Source: an uncultured Christensenellaceae bacterium
GTDB lineage: Bacteria > Bacillota > Clostridia > Christensenellales > UBA1242
Direction: 5' to 3'
Assembly: GCA_949902685.1 (NCBI GenBank)
Contig: CATLDS010000024.1
Coordinates: forward strand, 1 to 7,310
DNA: 7,310 nt
Positions 1 to 5,518 of the stretch are shown here, piece after piece. Every line of letters begins with the position of its first letter. Position 1 is the stretch's first letter. Position numbers and translations under genes: made by a program. The notes beneath the pieces are model-generated. The model ran no database searches. It was given only the letters and a program-made list of their open reading frames with translations, and was not told the DNA's origin.

Positions 1-653
1 CCCTCTAATATCTTCAAAAGTGCCTGCTGTACTCCCTCTCCGCTAACGTCGCGAGTGATTGATACATTTTGAGTCTTTCTCGCAATCTTATCTATCTCGT
101 CAATGTAGATTATACCACGCTGAGCACGTTCAATATCGTAATCTGCATTTTGAATTAACTTCAGTAGAATATTCTCTACATCATCACCAACATAACCAGC
201 CTCAGTAAGAGCGGTAGCATCACTAGATGCGAATGGGACTTTAAGTGTCTTGGCTAAAGTTTTAGCAAGCAAAGTCTTACCACTACCAGTAGGGCCTACT
301 AATAGAACATTAGATTTCTCTAATTCGACCTCCTCCTCATTGTTGTCTCGCTTAATCATATTGTAGTTAATGCGTTTGTAGTGATTATAGACAGAGACTG
401 CTAAAATCTTCTTCACTTCATCCTGACCTATTATAAAATCATCTAACTTTTGCTTCAATTCTTGAGGCTTAGGTAGATCTATAAAGTCATTCTTTTCGCT
501 CTCTTTAGTCCTATGGTTAAAGTCCATTAAATCCCTACAAATATTAAGGCAATCTTTACATATAAAACAATCGCCCTCAGGATTACTGATTACATCTGTC
601 AGTTCTCTCGCCGGTCTACCACAGAATGAACATACCGTTTCTATCTCTTTCAT
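1..653 (-). CDS. clpX: ClpX, ATP-dependent unfoldase of the ClpXP protease (N-terminal half, cut by window edge)
   Basis: ClpX is a cytoplasmic AAA+ hexamer that recognises tagged proteins, unfolds them with ATP and threads them into ClpP. About 217 codons are present, roughly half of the usual ~410-430 residues; the rest lies beyond base 1. Translating from the ATG at 653, I see the N-terminal zinc-binding domain with CxxC pairs at C8/C11 and C32/C35, then the Walker A motif GPTGSGKT at 120-127, the pore-1 loop GYVG at 153-156 and the Walker B stretch IIYIDEID at 181-188. The zinc domain plus AAA+ core separates it from ClpA, ClpC and HslU. The start has an AAGGGG ribosome binding site a few bases upstream, and CSFCG close after the Met matches the family. 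It lies just downstream of clpP but behind the clpP terminator, so it probably has its own promoter. The ClpP-binding IGF loop falls outside the window. The identification is firm. Confidence 0.97.
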   Translation of the reverse strand, partial: MKEIETVCSFCGRPARELTDVISNPEGDCFICKDCLNICRDLMDFNHRTKESEKNDFIDLPKPQELKQKLDDFIIGQDEVKKILAVSVYNHYKRINYNMIKRDNNEEEVELEKSNVLLVGPTGSGKTLLAKTLAKTLKVPFASSDATALTEAGYVGDDVENILLKLIQNADYDIERAQRGIIYIDEIDKIARKTQNVSITRDVSGEGVQQALLKILE

Positions 654-712
654 GTTTCCCCTTTTAATTTTGCAATTATTTAACTAAAAGTATTCTTTAC
701 AAATAAGTATCA

Positions 713-718
713 ATTATA
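713..718 (-). promoter_or_regulatory. Probable clpX promoter (-10 box TATAAT)
   Basis: Reading the minus strand, a perfect TATAAT lies at 718-713, about 60 nt before the clpX ATG and directly after the T-run of the clpP terminator. No good -35 box is found at the 16-18 bp spacings: the bases there belong to the terminator stem. A TGTG directly before the box resembles a -16 element but is one base out of the usual register. I infer a promoter from position and the perfect -10; the missing -35 keeps confidence moderate. Confidence 0.45.
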
Positions 719-723
719 CACAA

Positions 724-752
724 TAAAAATACAGACCATATGGTCTGTATCT
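724..752 (-). terminator. Rho-independent terminator after clpP
   Basis: Bases 729-750 form a perfect 22-base palindrome (half-site ATACAGACCAT). It starts 3 bases past the clpP stop codon. In the minus-strand RNA the hairpin is followed by UUUUUAUUG, which is the standard form of an intrinsic terminator. Because the palindrome is perfect, the loop is small and the stem is about nine to eleven pairs. It closes the tig-clpP unit and separates it from clpX. Confidence 0.88.
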
Positions 753-1331
753 CTACTGGCGTTTACTAAATATCTTGTCCACCAGACCATATTTCAATGC
801 TGATTTAGCATCAAGGTAATTATCTCTATCAGTATCTCGTGTAATAGTTGCCACATCTTTGCCTGTATTTTCTGCTAAAATCTTGTTAATAGTATCTTTG
901 GTCTTCTGGATATGTTTAGCCTGTATCTCTATATCACTTGCTTGACCTTGTGTCCCACCTAGTGGCTGATGTATCATCACCTCACTATGAGTAAGGCATA
1001 TTCTCTTACCTTTAGTACCACTAGATAATAGTACGGCTGCCATACTAGCTGCCATACCGATACATATGGTCGATACATCGCATTTAATGTATTGCATAGT
1101 GTCATATATAGCCATACCTGCGGTCACACTACCACCCGGACTATTGATGTACATAAATATATCTTTATCAGGGTTCTTACCTTCTAGATATATTAACTGA
1201 GCAACAATAGTATTCGCCATTTGATCATTAATCTCACCAGTCAAAAATATTATTCTATCTTCCAACAGCCTAGAATATATATCATAACTTCTCTCAACGT
1301 TACCGACTTGATCTATCACCATTGGTATCAT
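753..1331 (-). CDS. clpP: ClpP, serine protease subunit of the Clp protease
   Basis: ClpP forms a double heptameric barrel that degrades proteins fed in by ClpX or ClpC-type unfoldases in the cytoplasm. The 192-residue length is typical. The catalytic triad is visible as Ser96 in GMAASMA, His121 in MIHQP and Asp170 in TDRDNYL. The oxyanion and substrate-binding segment [14 protein letters not shown] (64-77) and the N-terminal block [15 protein letters not shown] (16-30) are also classic. The start MIPMVIDQ aligns with other ClpP starts; Met4 is an alternative. Its ribosome binding site GAGGAG overlaps the TAG stop of tig, so it is probably translationally coupled to tig. Transcription ends at the palindromic terminator just after the TAG stop. 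No CtsR-type or CIRCE operator is seen upstream. The identification is firm. Confidence 0.98.
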   Translation of the reverse strand: MIPMVIDQVGNVERSYDIYSRLLEDRIIFLTGEINDQMANTIVAQLIYLEGKNPDKDIFMYINSPGGSVTAGMAIYDTMQYIKCDVSTICIGMAASMAAVLLSSGTKGKRICLTHSEVMIHQPLGGTQGQASDIEIQAKHIQKTKDTINKILAENTGKDVATITRDTDRDNYLDAKSALKYGLVDKIFSKRQ

Positions 1332-1340
1332 AAATAAATT

Positions 1341-1346
1341 CTCCTC
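1341..1346 (-). promoter_or_regulatory. clpP ribosome binding site overlapping the tig stop codon
   Basis: In the minus strand the tig stop TAG runs directly into AGGAG, giving TAGAGGAG, followed by about 9 nt before the clpP ATG at 1331. Ribosomes ending on tig therefore stop on the clpP Shine-Dalgarno site. This supports one tig-clpP mRNA with coupled translation and decides the upstream clpP Met as a good start. Confidence 0.75.
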
Positions 1347-2629
1347 TAATTAATAGTATTATTTGCTCGCAAGAAATCTACTAATCTCTTCATCAAAAGT
1401 TCATTAGCAATTCTATTTACCATATCATTATTAACTTGCTTTTTAAATTCTTCCACTGATTTACCAGAATCTTTTGCCAATTCTTCTACTTTTTTGTCGA
1501 TATCTTTCTCTGTGATATCTAAGTTCTCAGTGCGGATTAATTGTTCTAGTACCAATCTTGCTTTTACATTGCGTGCTGATGATACTCTAATCTCTTTCTT
1601 GAAATCATCCATAGTCTTACCAATATAAGCCACATAATCTTCAAGTCTAAGACCTTGATATTTCATCTGTTGAGTCATGCCGTTAAGTTGACGATTAAAT
1701 TCTTCGTCCACCATTACATCTGGAGCATTAAACTCTGTATCATCTATAATTTTGTCTAATATATCATTGTCTAATTCTATTTCAGCCTTTTCATTTGCTT
1801 CGTTAGTTAACTTCTCTTTTATGCTAGCCTTATACTGTTCTACAGTCTCGAACTCTGTACTGTTTGATACAAATTCATCATTTAGTTCAGGCATAATACG
1901 TTCACGAATATTCTTAATCTCCACTTTGAATGTAGCAGGCTTGTTCGCCAAACTCTTCTCATGATAGTTCTCTGGGAATGTAACTAGAACATCCTTCTTA
2001 TCTCCCACATTCAATCCAACTAACTGATCTTCAAATGTGTCAATAAATGAATGGCTACCTATCTTTAACTGATAGTTATCTGCCTTACCACCATCAAACT
2101 GTTTGCCATCAATATAGCCATCGAAGTCAAGTGTAACAAAGTCATCCATCTTAACAGGTTTATTAGTCTCAACTAATCTAGATGAACGAAGAAGTGAATT
2201 ATGTATCTCCTCATCAATCTGTTTAGCACTAACTTTTACTTTCTGTTTAGTAAATGATAAGCCTTTGTACTGAGCGAGTTTAAACTCTGGCACGCACGGA
2301 ATAGACAACACCATATCTACACCTGTGTCATCAAGTTTCTTGATATCAAGTTTCGGTGCATCGATAGGTTTAATCTCTTCGTGTTCTTTTAAAACCAAAG
2401 TATATGCCTTGTAATAAATCTCGTCTATAGCCTCGTTAACGAATGCTCCTACACCATAATTTTTCTCAATTATATTTCTAGGTGCATGACCTTTTCTAAA
2501 ACCTGGAATATTGTATTTGCCCTTATTCTTCTCATATGCTGAATTGAGAGCATCATTCCATTCCTCTTTACTAACATTGATGGTTGCGTCAAACACACCA
2601 TTATCTTTCTTTTCAATTTTGTACTGCAT
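1346..2629 (-). CDS. tig: Trigger factor, ribosome-associated chaperone and peptidyl-prolyl isomerase
   Basis: Trigger factor binds near the ribosome exit tunnel, shields nascent chains and can isomerise prolyl bonds. The 427-residue length is normal for the full three-domain protein. The N-terminal ribosome-binding domain carries the signature GFRKGHAP at 43-50, matching the GFRxGxxP loop that docks on ribosomal protein L23. A central FKBP-type domain follows at about 155-240 ([17 protein letters not shown] near its start). A long helical, charged C-terminal region (about 250-427) forms the chaperone arms. The ATG at 2629 has a strong AAGGAG site and a near-consensus promoter 26-54 bases upstream. 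It is followed by clpP with a 14-base gap and coupled signals. Tig-clpP-clpX order is common in bacteria. Nothing looks truncated or unusual. Confidence 0.98.
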   Translation of the reverse strand: MQYKIEKKDNGVFDATINVSKEEWNDALNSAYEKNKGKYNIPGFRKGHAPRNIIEKNYGVGAFVNEAIDEIYYKAYTLVLKEHEEIKPIDAPKLDIKKLDDTGVDMVLSIPCVPEFKLAQYKGLSFTKQKVKVSAKQIDEEIHNSLLRSSRLVETNKPVKMDDFVTLDFDGYIDGKQFDGGKADNYQLKIGSHSFIDTFEDQLVGLNVGDKKDVLVTFPENYHEKSLANKPATFKVEIKNIRERIMPELNDEFVSNSTEFETVEQYKASIKEKLTNEANEKAEIELDNDILDKIIDDTEFNAPDVMVDEEFNRQLNGMTQQMKYQGLRLEDYVAYIGKTMDDFKKEIRVSSARNVKARLVLEQLIRTENLDITEKDIDKKVEELAKDSGKSVEEFKKQVNNDMVNRIANELLMKRLVDFLRANNTIN

Positions 2630-2636
2630 TGTAATT

Positions 2637-2642
2637 CTCCTT
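2637..2642 (-). promoter_or_regulatory. tig ribosome binding site
   Basis: AAGGAG in the minus strand, seven bases before the ATG at 2629. It is close to consensus and confirms the trigger factor start. Confidence 0.8.
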
Positions 2643-2654
2643 AAAAACTTGTAA

Positions 2655-2683
2655 ATTCTAACACTTTATTTTAATTTTGGCAA
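2655..2683 (-). promoter_or_regulatory. tig-clpP promoter (sigma-A type)
   Basis: Minus strand: TTGCCA (-35, bases 2683-2678), exactly 17 bp, then TAGAAT (-10, bases 2660-2655). Each box is one mismatch from consensus. The predicted transcription start near 2648 gives a leader of only about 19 nt that contains the AAGGAG site. There is no hairpin between the upstream 111-codon gene and this point, so read-through from the upstream operon could add to tig expression. Confidence 0.75.
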
Positions 2684-2693
2684 CTTATATCGC

Positions 2694-3029
2694 TTAGATT
2701 AATGCAAAAATTCCCACTATCACGAGTAAAACTGCGCATAAATATAGCGAAAATTGAATACGTCTAGCACTTTTTAGATACTTTTTCTTCTCTAATTGCA
2801 CTTGATATACTACTTCATCATCCTCTTCATTCTCTAAATCTTCGTTAGTTAATCTAATAGTCGTATCTATCTTTTCTTTGCGATTGAGAGCGAATGTGAT
2901 ACAAGATACTGCCATAAAAAAGCATGCAAACCCGATACATTCTTTCGCCATGTTTGCAAAAACCAGTAATATTACACTTACAAACAAACTCACCAATGCA
3001 ATGGTGAGTTTGAAATTAAATTTCTTCAT
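2694..3029 (-). CDS. Unknown small membrane protein, 111 residues, three predicted membrane segments
   Basis: I do not recognise the family. Visible features are a short basic N-terminus (MKKFNFK), two close hydrophobic segments at about 8-26 and 30-48, a charged soluble region at about 49-90, and a last hydrophobic segment at about 93-111 that ends the protein. The soluble part holds an acidic run (ENEEDDE, 66-72) followed by a basic one (EKKKYLKSARR, 80-90). It is likely an integral membrane protein with the charged region on one face. The start ATG lies one base after the stop of the 86-residue membrane protein upstream (TAGTATG) and has no visible ribosome binding site, so translation is probably coupled. 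The pair lies between the rluD-family gene and tig. Two cysteines fall in or next to the second membrane segment. No function is claimed. Confidence 0.78.
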   Translation of the reverse strand: MKKFNFKLTIALVSLFVSVILLVFANMAKECIGFACFFMAVSCITFALNRKEKIDTTIRLTNEDLENEEDDEVVYQVQLEKKKYLKSARRIQFSLYLCAVLLVIVGIFALI

Positions 3030-3030
3030 A

Positions 3031-3291
3031 CTATAAAATAATCATAACGATAATCAAAATCACTGCAATAATAAGCGCAATCCAGAAACCAATATTTTTC
3101 TTAGACTTAGCATACATGAATGCAAATACTGCAGTAATCGCATATGCTATGCACTGTGCAATGATGTTCATAGCGCTGATAAGTGTAGAACTAAGACCTA
3201 ATTTACCAAAAATCATCTCAAGCAATAACGCGATAGCAATCAACATTATAGCTAAATAAGATAGAAAATTAACAACTCTATTACCCTTCAT
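3031..3291 (-). CDS. Unknown small membrane protein, 86 residues, three predicted membrane segments
   Basis: The family is not recognised. From ATG 3291 the protein is almost entirely hydrophobic: segments at about 8-28, 35-59 and 67-86, separated by short turns. A basic cluster (KSKKN, about 62-66) comes before the last segment, which ends the protein. A TTG at 3300 would add three residues, but GGGAGG would then be only one base from the start codon. Spacing from GGGAGG to the ATG is 10 bases, so I chose the ATG. It is followed at once by the 111-residue membrane protein with a TAGTATG junction, so the two are presumably made together. A weak promoter-like sequence overlaps the end of the gene upstream. 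It could be a small membrane complex subunit, but there is no motif to say which. Confidence 0.75.
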   Translation of the reverse strand: MKGNRVVNFLSYLAIMLIAIALLLEMIFGKLGLSSTLISAMNIIAQCIAYAITAVFAFMYAKSKKNIGFWIALIIAVILIIVMIIL

Positions 3292-3312
3292 TTTATACAA
3301 TCCTCCCTTTTT

Positions 3313-3341
3313 ATACTAACATAATATATTTTCATTGGCAA
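3313..3341 (-). promoter_or_regulatory. Possible weak promoter for the small membrane-protein pair
   Basis: Minus strand: TTGCCA (3341-3336), 17 bp, then TAGTAT (3318-3313). The -35 box is the same as that of the tig promoter; the -10 matches consensus at four of six bases. It overlaps the last codons of the rluD-family gene and lies just upstream of the GGGAGG ribosome binding site. In such AT-rich sequence a chance match is possible. Confidence 0.4.
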
Positions 3342-4234
3342 ATAAAATTGATATGTTTTGTAAAATATTCGGGCAACTCGACTTTAAAGGTCATTATTTT
3401 TCGAGTAGTAGGATGTTCAAATTCCAACTTGTACGCAAACAATAATTGACCATCTGTTTTGATTGCTGGGTCTATCCCGCCATATAATTTATCTCCTACA
3501 ATAGGATGATTAATTGACCTTAAATGTGCTCTTATTTGATGTGTCCTACCTGTAGTCAATCTACAATTAAGCAAGGTATAATGGTCAAACACTTTATCTA
3601 TTGTGAAAATAGTTTTACTGTATTTGCCATTCTTTTCACCCACCAATGACATCTGTTCCCTATTTTTAGGATTTCTACCTAGATAACCTTCTACAATAAA
3701 ATCCTCTTTAATTCTACCCTTAATCAGTGCTTTATATTCACGATTAAGAGTCTTATCTTTCAGTTCATTGGATAGATATTTGTGTGCATAGTCATTCTTT
3801 GCAACAATCATAAGTCCACCAGTATCCTTATCTAATCGGTGAACAATACCTGGGCGAAGTACACCATTAATACTAGATAGTGACTTGATATGATACATTA
3901 GAGCATTTACCAATGTGTGAGATTTGGTAGTGGAACATGGATGTACGACTAATCCAACCTGTTTATTAATTACTAATAAGTCATCGTCTTCGTACACAAT
4001 GTCAAGTGGGATATTCTCAGGCTCTGTAGTGATAGTTTCAATTTCTTTTTCTTCTAGTTCAATTATATCATTGTTCTTCAATACGAAACCTGCTTTTACT
4101 TTTTTGCCATTAACTTTAATTCTGCCTTCGTCATTCATTGTCTTTATGAAACTACGCGAAAAATCGGTGTTTTCGCTGAGGAAAACATCTAATCTTTTCT
4201 CATTCAAATCAGCGTAATTAAACCTTCTTGTCAC
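3332..4234 (-). CDS. RluD/RluA-family 23S rRNA pseudouridine synthase
   Basis: This enzyme family converts specific uridines in large-subunit rRNA to pseudouridine. From the GTG at 4234 the protein has 300 residues, normal for the family. An S4-like RNA-binding domain fills about 1-60 (EKRLDVFLSE, then RIKVNGKKVKAG). The catalytic domain carries HRLDKDTGG at 132-140 with the catalytic Asp135, preceded by the strand LLVINKQVGLVVHP and followed by GRTHQIRAHLRSINHPIVGD and YGG. The GTG start gives the usual family beginning and has GGGGAAGAAGA just upstream. A longer reading frame with TTG at 4270 adds 12 residues of low plausibility. It overlaps the lspA end by 17 bases, so translation is coupled. 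B. subtilis also has lspA next to an RluD-like gene (ylyB), which supports the assignment. Which uridine it targets cannot be told. Confidence 0.93.
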   Translation of the reverse strand: MTRRFNYADLNEKRLDVFLSENTDFSRSFIKTMNDEGRIKVNGKKVKAGFVLKNNDIIELEEKEIETITTEPENIPLDIVYEDDDLLVINKQVGLVVHPCSTTKSHTLVNALMYHIKSLSSINGVLRPGIVHRLDKDTGGLMIVAKNDYAHKYLSNELKDKTLNREYKALIKGRIKEDFIVEGYLGRNPKNREQMSLVGEKNGKYSKTIFTIDKVFDHYTLLNCRLTTGRTHQIRAHLRSINHPIVGDKLYGGIDPAIKTDGQLLFAYKLEFEHPTTRKIMTFKVELPEYFTKHINFICQ

Positions 4235-4688
4235 TCTTCTTCCCCGACATGAAGATAATAAATATAGCAAGCATCACTGCTCCAATACATAAAAATGTGT
4301 CAGCAAAATTGAATATTGGGAAATTAGGCCAAAAATCAAAATATAAGAAATCTCTAACAATACCACCACAGAAAATTCTGTCGTATAGATTACCTAATGC
4401 ACCACCTATCACAAATCCAAAACCAAGTGAATAAAATGTGTTCTTATTCTTTACAAAGTGATTGAACACAAATAGAAGTACCAGCATTACTATCGTGATG
4501 ATAACCAATTCTACAGTCTTGCCAGATAGTATACCGAAACCTGCACCATCATTGCCACCATTAGTCATTATCGATATGACACCGGGTATCAAATTGAAAT
4601 AGGTAGTATTCGATAAAAAATATTTGGTGGTCAGGTCAACCACCAAAACCAAAATAATTGCAATAATTATTTTTAACCAATTCTTCAT
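4218..4688 (-). CDS. lspA: LspA, lipoprotein signal peptidase II
   Basis: LspA is an aspartyl protease in the cytoplasmic membrane that removes the signal peptide of diacylglyceryl-modified prolipoproteins. The 156-residue length is typical. Four hydrophobic segments lie at about 5-24, 60-78, 86-102 and 132-148. Family motifs are present in order: DLTTKYF at 18-24, NDGAGFG at 46-52, GNLYDR at 99-104, VRDF with catalytic Asp113, and FNFAD with catalytic Asp130. The start ATG lies one base after the sepF stop (TAGTATG) and lacks a clear ribosome binding site, so expression probably depends on sepF translation. The 3' end overlaps the rluD-family gene by 17 bases. All catalytic residues are intact. 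The segment before NDGAGFG (MTNGG) has slightly unusual glycines, but nothing suggests inactivity. Confidence 0.97.
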   Translation of the reverse strand: MKNWLKIIIAIILVLVVDLTTKYFLSNTTYFNLIPGVISIMTNGGNDGAGFGILSGKTVELVIITIVMLVLLFVFNHFVKNKNTFYSLGFGFVIGGALGNLYDRIFCGGIVRDFLYFDFWPNFPIFNFADTFLCIGAVMLAIFIIFMSGKKSDKKV

Positions 4689-4689
4689 A

Positions 4690-5136
4690 CTATTTACTTT
4701 CTGGCTTTAAAATCTTATGTCCCTCAGGTGTCAAAAGAAATAAATCGCCATGCCAACGATGAATACTACCATTCAGTCCATAGATAGCACCCGACAAAAA
4801 GTCGAGTATTCGCTCACTATCACTCGAACTCAAAGCCTCCAAATTGACAGCTACAGACTGACCCTGCTTGAGATAATCTACTACTTGCTGTATTTCTTTA
4901 TGCGTCTTAGGCTCTACCATTATAATATTTGATTCAGCCTGTACACCGAATGAATTGAAACTCGCAGTAGACATAGCGTCTATATTATTGGTCTCTCCAG
5001 CCACTCTCTCATGCAGATTAAAATTGGCATATTTGTCATCTGTCGTAGTTACAGCCTTAGACTTTGACTTCTTTGACTTAGGACTATTGGTATCTTCAAA
5101 CCCTAGACCGTGCATCACCCAATTAAAGAATCCCAT
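4690..5136 (-). CDS. sepF: SepF, FtsZ-binding cell-division protein
   Basis: SepF is a membrane-tethered partner of FtsZ in Gram-positive bacteria, where its rings bundle FtsZ filaments at the septum. The 148 residues show the family plan. An N-terminal amphipathic membrane-targeting helix (MGFFNWVMHGLGF, 1-13) is followed by a low-complexity linker with a lysine-serine stretch (about 18-28). The C-terminal SepF domain covers about 72-143: PKTHKEIQQVVDYLKQGQ, then VAVNLEALSSSDSERILDFLSGAIYGL and finally HRWHGDLFLLTP. The start ATG has a GAGGG site about 6 bases away. It sits 10 bases after an unknown 80-codon gene and runs directly into lspA. In B. subtilis sepF sits in the ylm cluster near divIVA, with ileS and lspA further on; here those middle genes are absent. 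Confidence 0.95.
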   Translation of the reverse strand: MGFFNWVMHGLGFEDTNSPKSKKSKSKAVTTTDDKYANFNLHERVAGETNNIDAMSTASFNSFGVQAESNIIMVEPKTHKEIQQVVDYLKQGQSVAVNLEALSSSDSERILDFLSGAIYGLNGSIHRWHGDLFLLTPEGHKILKPESK

Positions 5137-5146
5137 AGTCTACCCT

Positions 5147-5389
5147 CTAACCAAAGATTTGTTTGCGTAACATCTCATACTCTGCATCAGTAGCAATCTT
5201 AAATTCATGTACTACGCGCTCATAAATAGAGATAACATTCTTATTCTGTGTTTTAGCCTTAGCTTTATCCAACATCTTCTCTGCTACCTTAATAGCTCCC
5301 AATCTATTCTGTCTAATATCGATAGACACAATAGTCTCGATAATATCCATACATTTATTCTCAAATTGTTCAGTAGTCATTTCTGCCAT
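5147..5389 (-). CDS. Unknown 80-residue, probably helical soluble protein, first gene of the sepF operon
   Basis: The family is not recognised. The sequence has no hydrophobic segment or signal peptide. It looks mostly alpha-helical and charged, with helix candidates at about 5-24, 28-46 and 50-76 (many Lys, Glu, Asp and Ala, with leucine and isoleucine spaced as in helical bundles). One cysteine is present at 13. The start ATG at 5389 has AGAGGTG just upstream and follows a strong promoter directly, so this is the lead gene of the operon. Its stop lies 10 bases before the sepF ATG. Position suggests a link with division or with control of SepF, but this is inference only. It does not show the DivIVA N-terminal signature, and it is shorter than YlmG or YlmH and unlike either. 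Confidence 0.8.
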   Translation of the reverse strand: MAEMTTEQFENKCMDIIETIVSIDIRQNRLGAIKVAEKMLDKAKAKTQNKNVISIYERVVHEFKIATDAEYEMLRKQIFG

Positions 5390-5404
5390 AACACACCTCT
5401 TAAT

Positions 5405-5418
5405 GATATTTTAATATC
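5405..5418. repeat. Inverted repeat over the -10 box of the sepF-operon promoter
   Basis: GATATT and AATATC arms of six bases with a two-base centre, lying over and beside the -10 box (5408-5413). A regulator bound here would block the promoter. The arms are all A/T apart from one G/C, so chance occurrence in AT-rich DNA is quite possible. Confidence 0.35.
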
Positions 5419-5436
5419 AAACCTATATTTTGTCAA
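5408..5436 (-). promoter_or_regulatory. Promoter of the 80-codon gene-sepF-lspA-rluD operon
   Basis: Minus strand: perfect TTGACA (5436-5431), 17 bp, then TAAAAT (5413-5408), one mismatch from the -10 consensus. Predicted start near 5401 leaves a leader of only about 12 nt, with the ribosome binding site AGAGGTG (5400-5394) near its 5' end. A second perfect TTGACA lies 30 bp further upstream (5466-5461) with only a weak -10 (TAAAAC at 16 bp), so there may be tandem promoters. The rest of the 5390-5518 gap is AT-rich and holds only these elements and the terminator of the preceding gene. Confidence 0.8.
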
Positions 5437-5484
5437 CAGTTTTAATATATTTCATAATCATGTCAATATTTCATTTTTAATTGA

Positions 5485-5511
5485 AAGAAGAGCAATTATA
5501 TTGCTCCTCTT
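5485..5511 (-). terminator. Hairpin terminator after the large unknown gene
   Basis: Bases 5485-5496 and 5500-5511 form a 12-pair stem with a three-base loop. In the plus strand there is one A-C mismatch; in the minus-strand RNA the same position is a G-U wobble, so the stem is continuous only in that orientation. It starts eight bases after the TAA of the large gene. The RNA then reads UCAAUU after a U-rich stem end, so the U-tract is poor, but the position and strand asymmetry favour a real terminator for this gene. Confidence 0.7.
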
Positions 5512-5518
5512 ATCAAAA

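Noticed and set aside
654..752. Search for CIRCE (HrcA) or CtsR operators before clpX, and likewise before tig
   Set aside because: Neither TTAGCACTC/GAGTGCTAA nor tandem GGTCAAA-type heptamers are present in the 654-752 or 2630-2693 gaps.
3298..3300. TTG start for the small membrane protein
   Set aside because: GGGAGG would be only one base away; the ATG at 3291 has usable spacing and gives a normal N-terminus.
4795..4830. Inverted repeat TCGAGT/ACTCGA and a short gac/gtc hairpin
   Set aside because: They fall in the conserved SepF domain coding sequence and are explained by codon content; no terminator or operator context.
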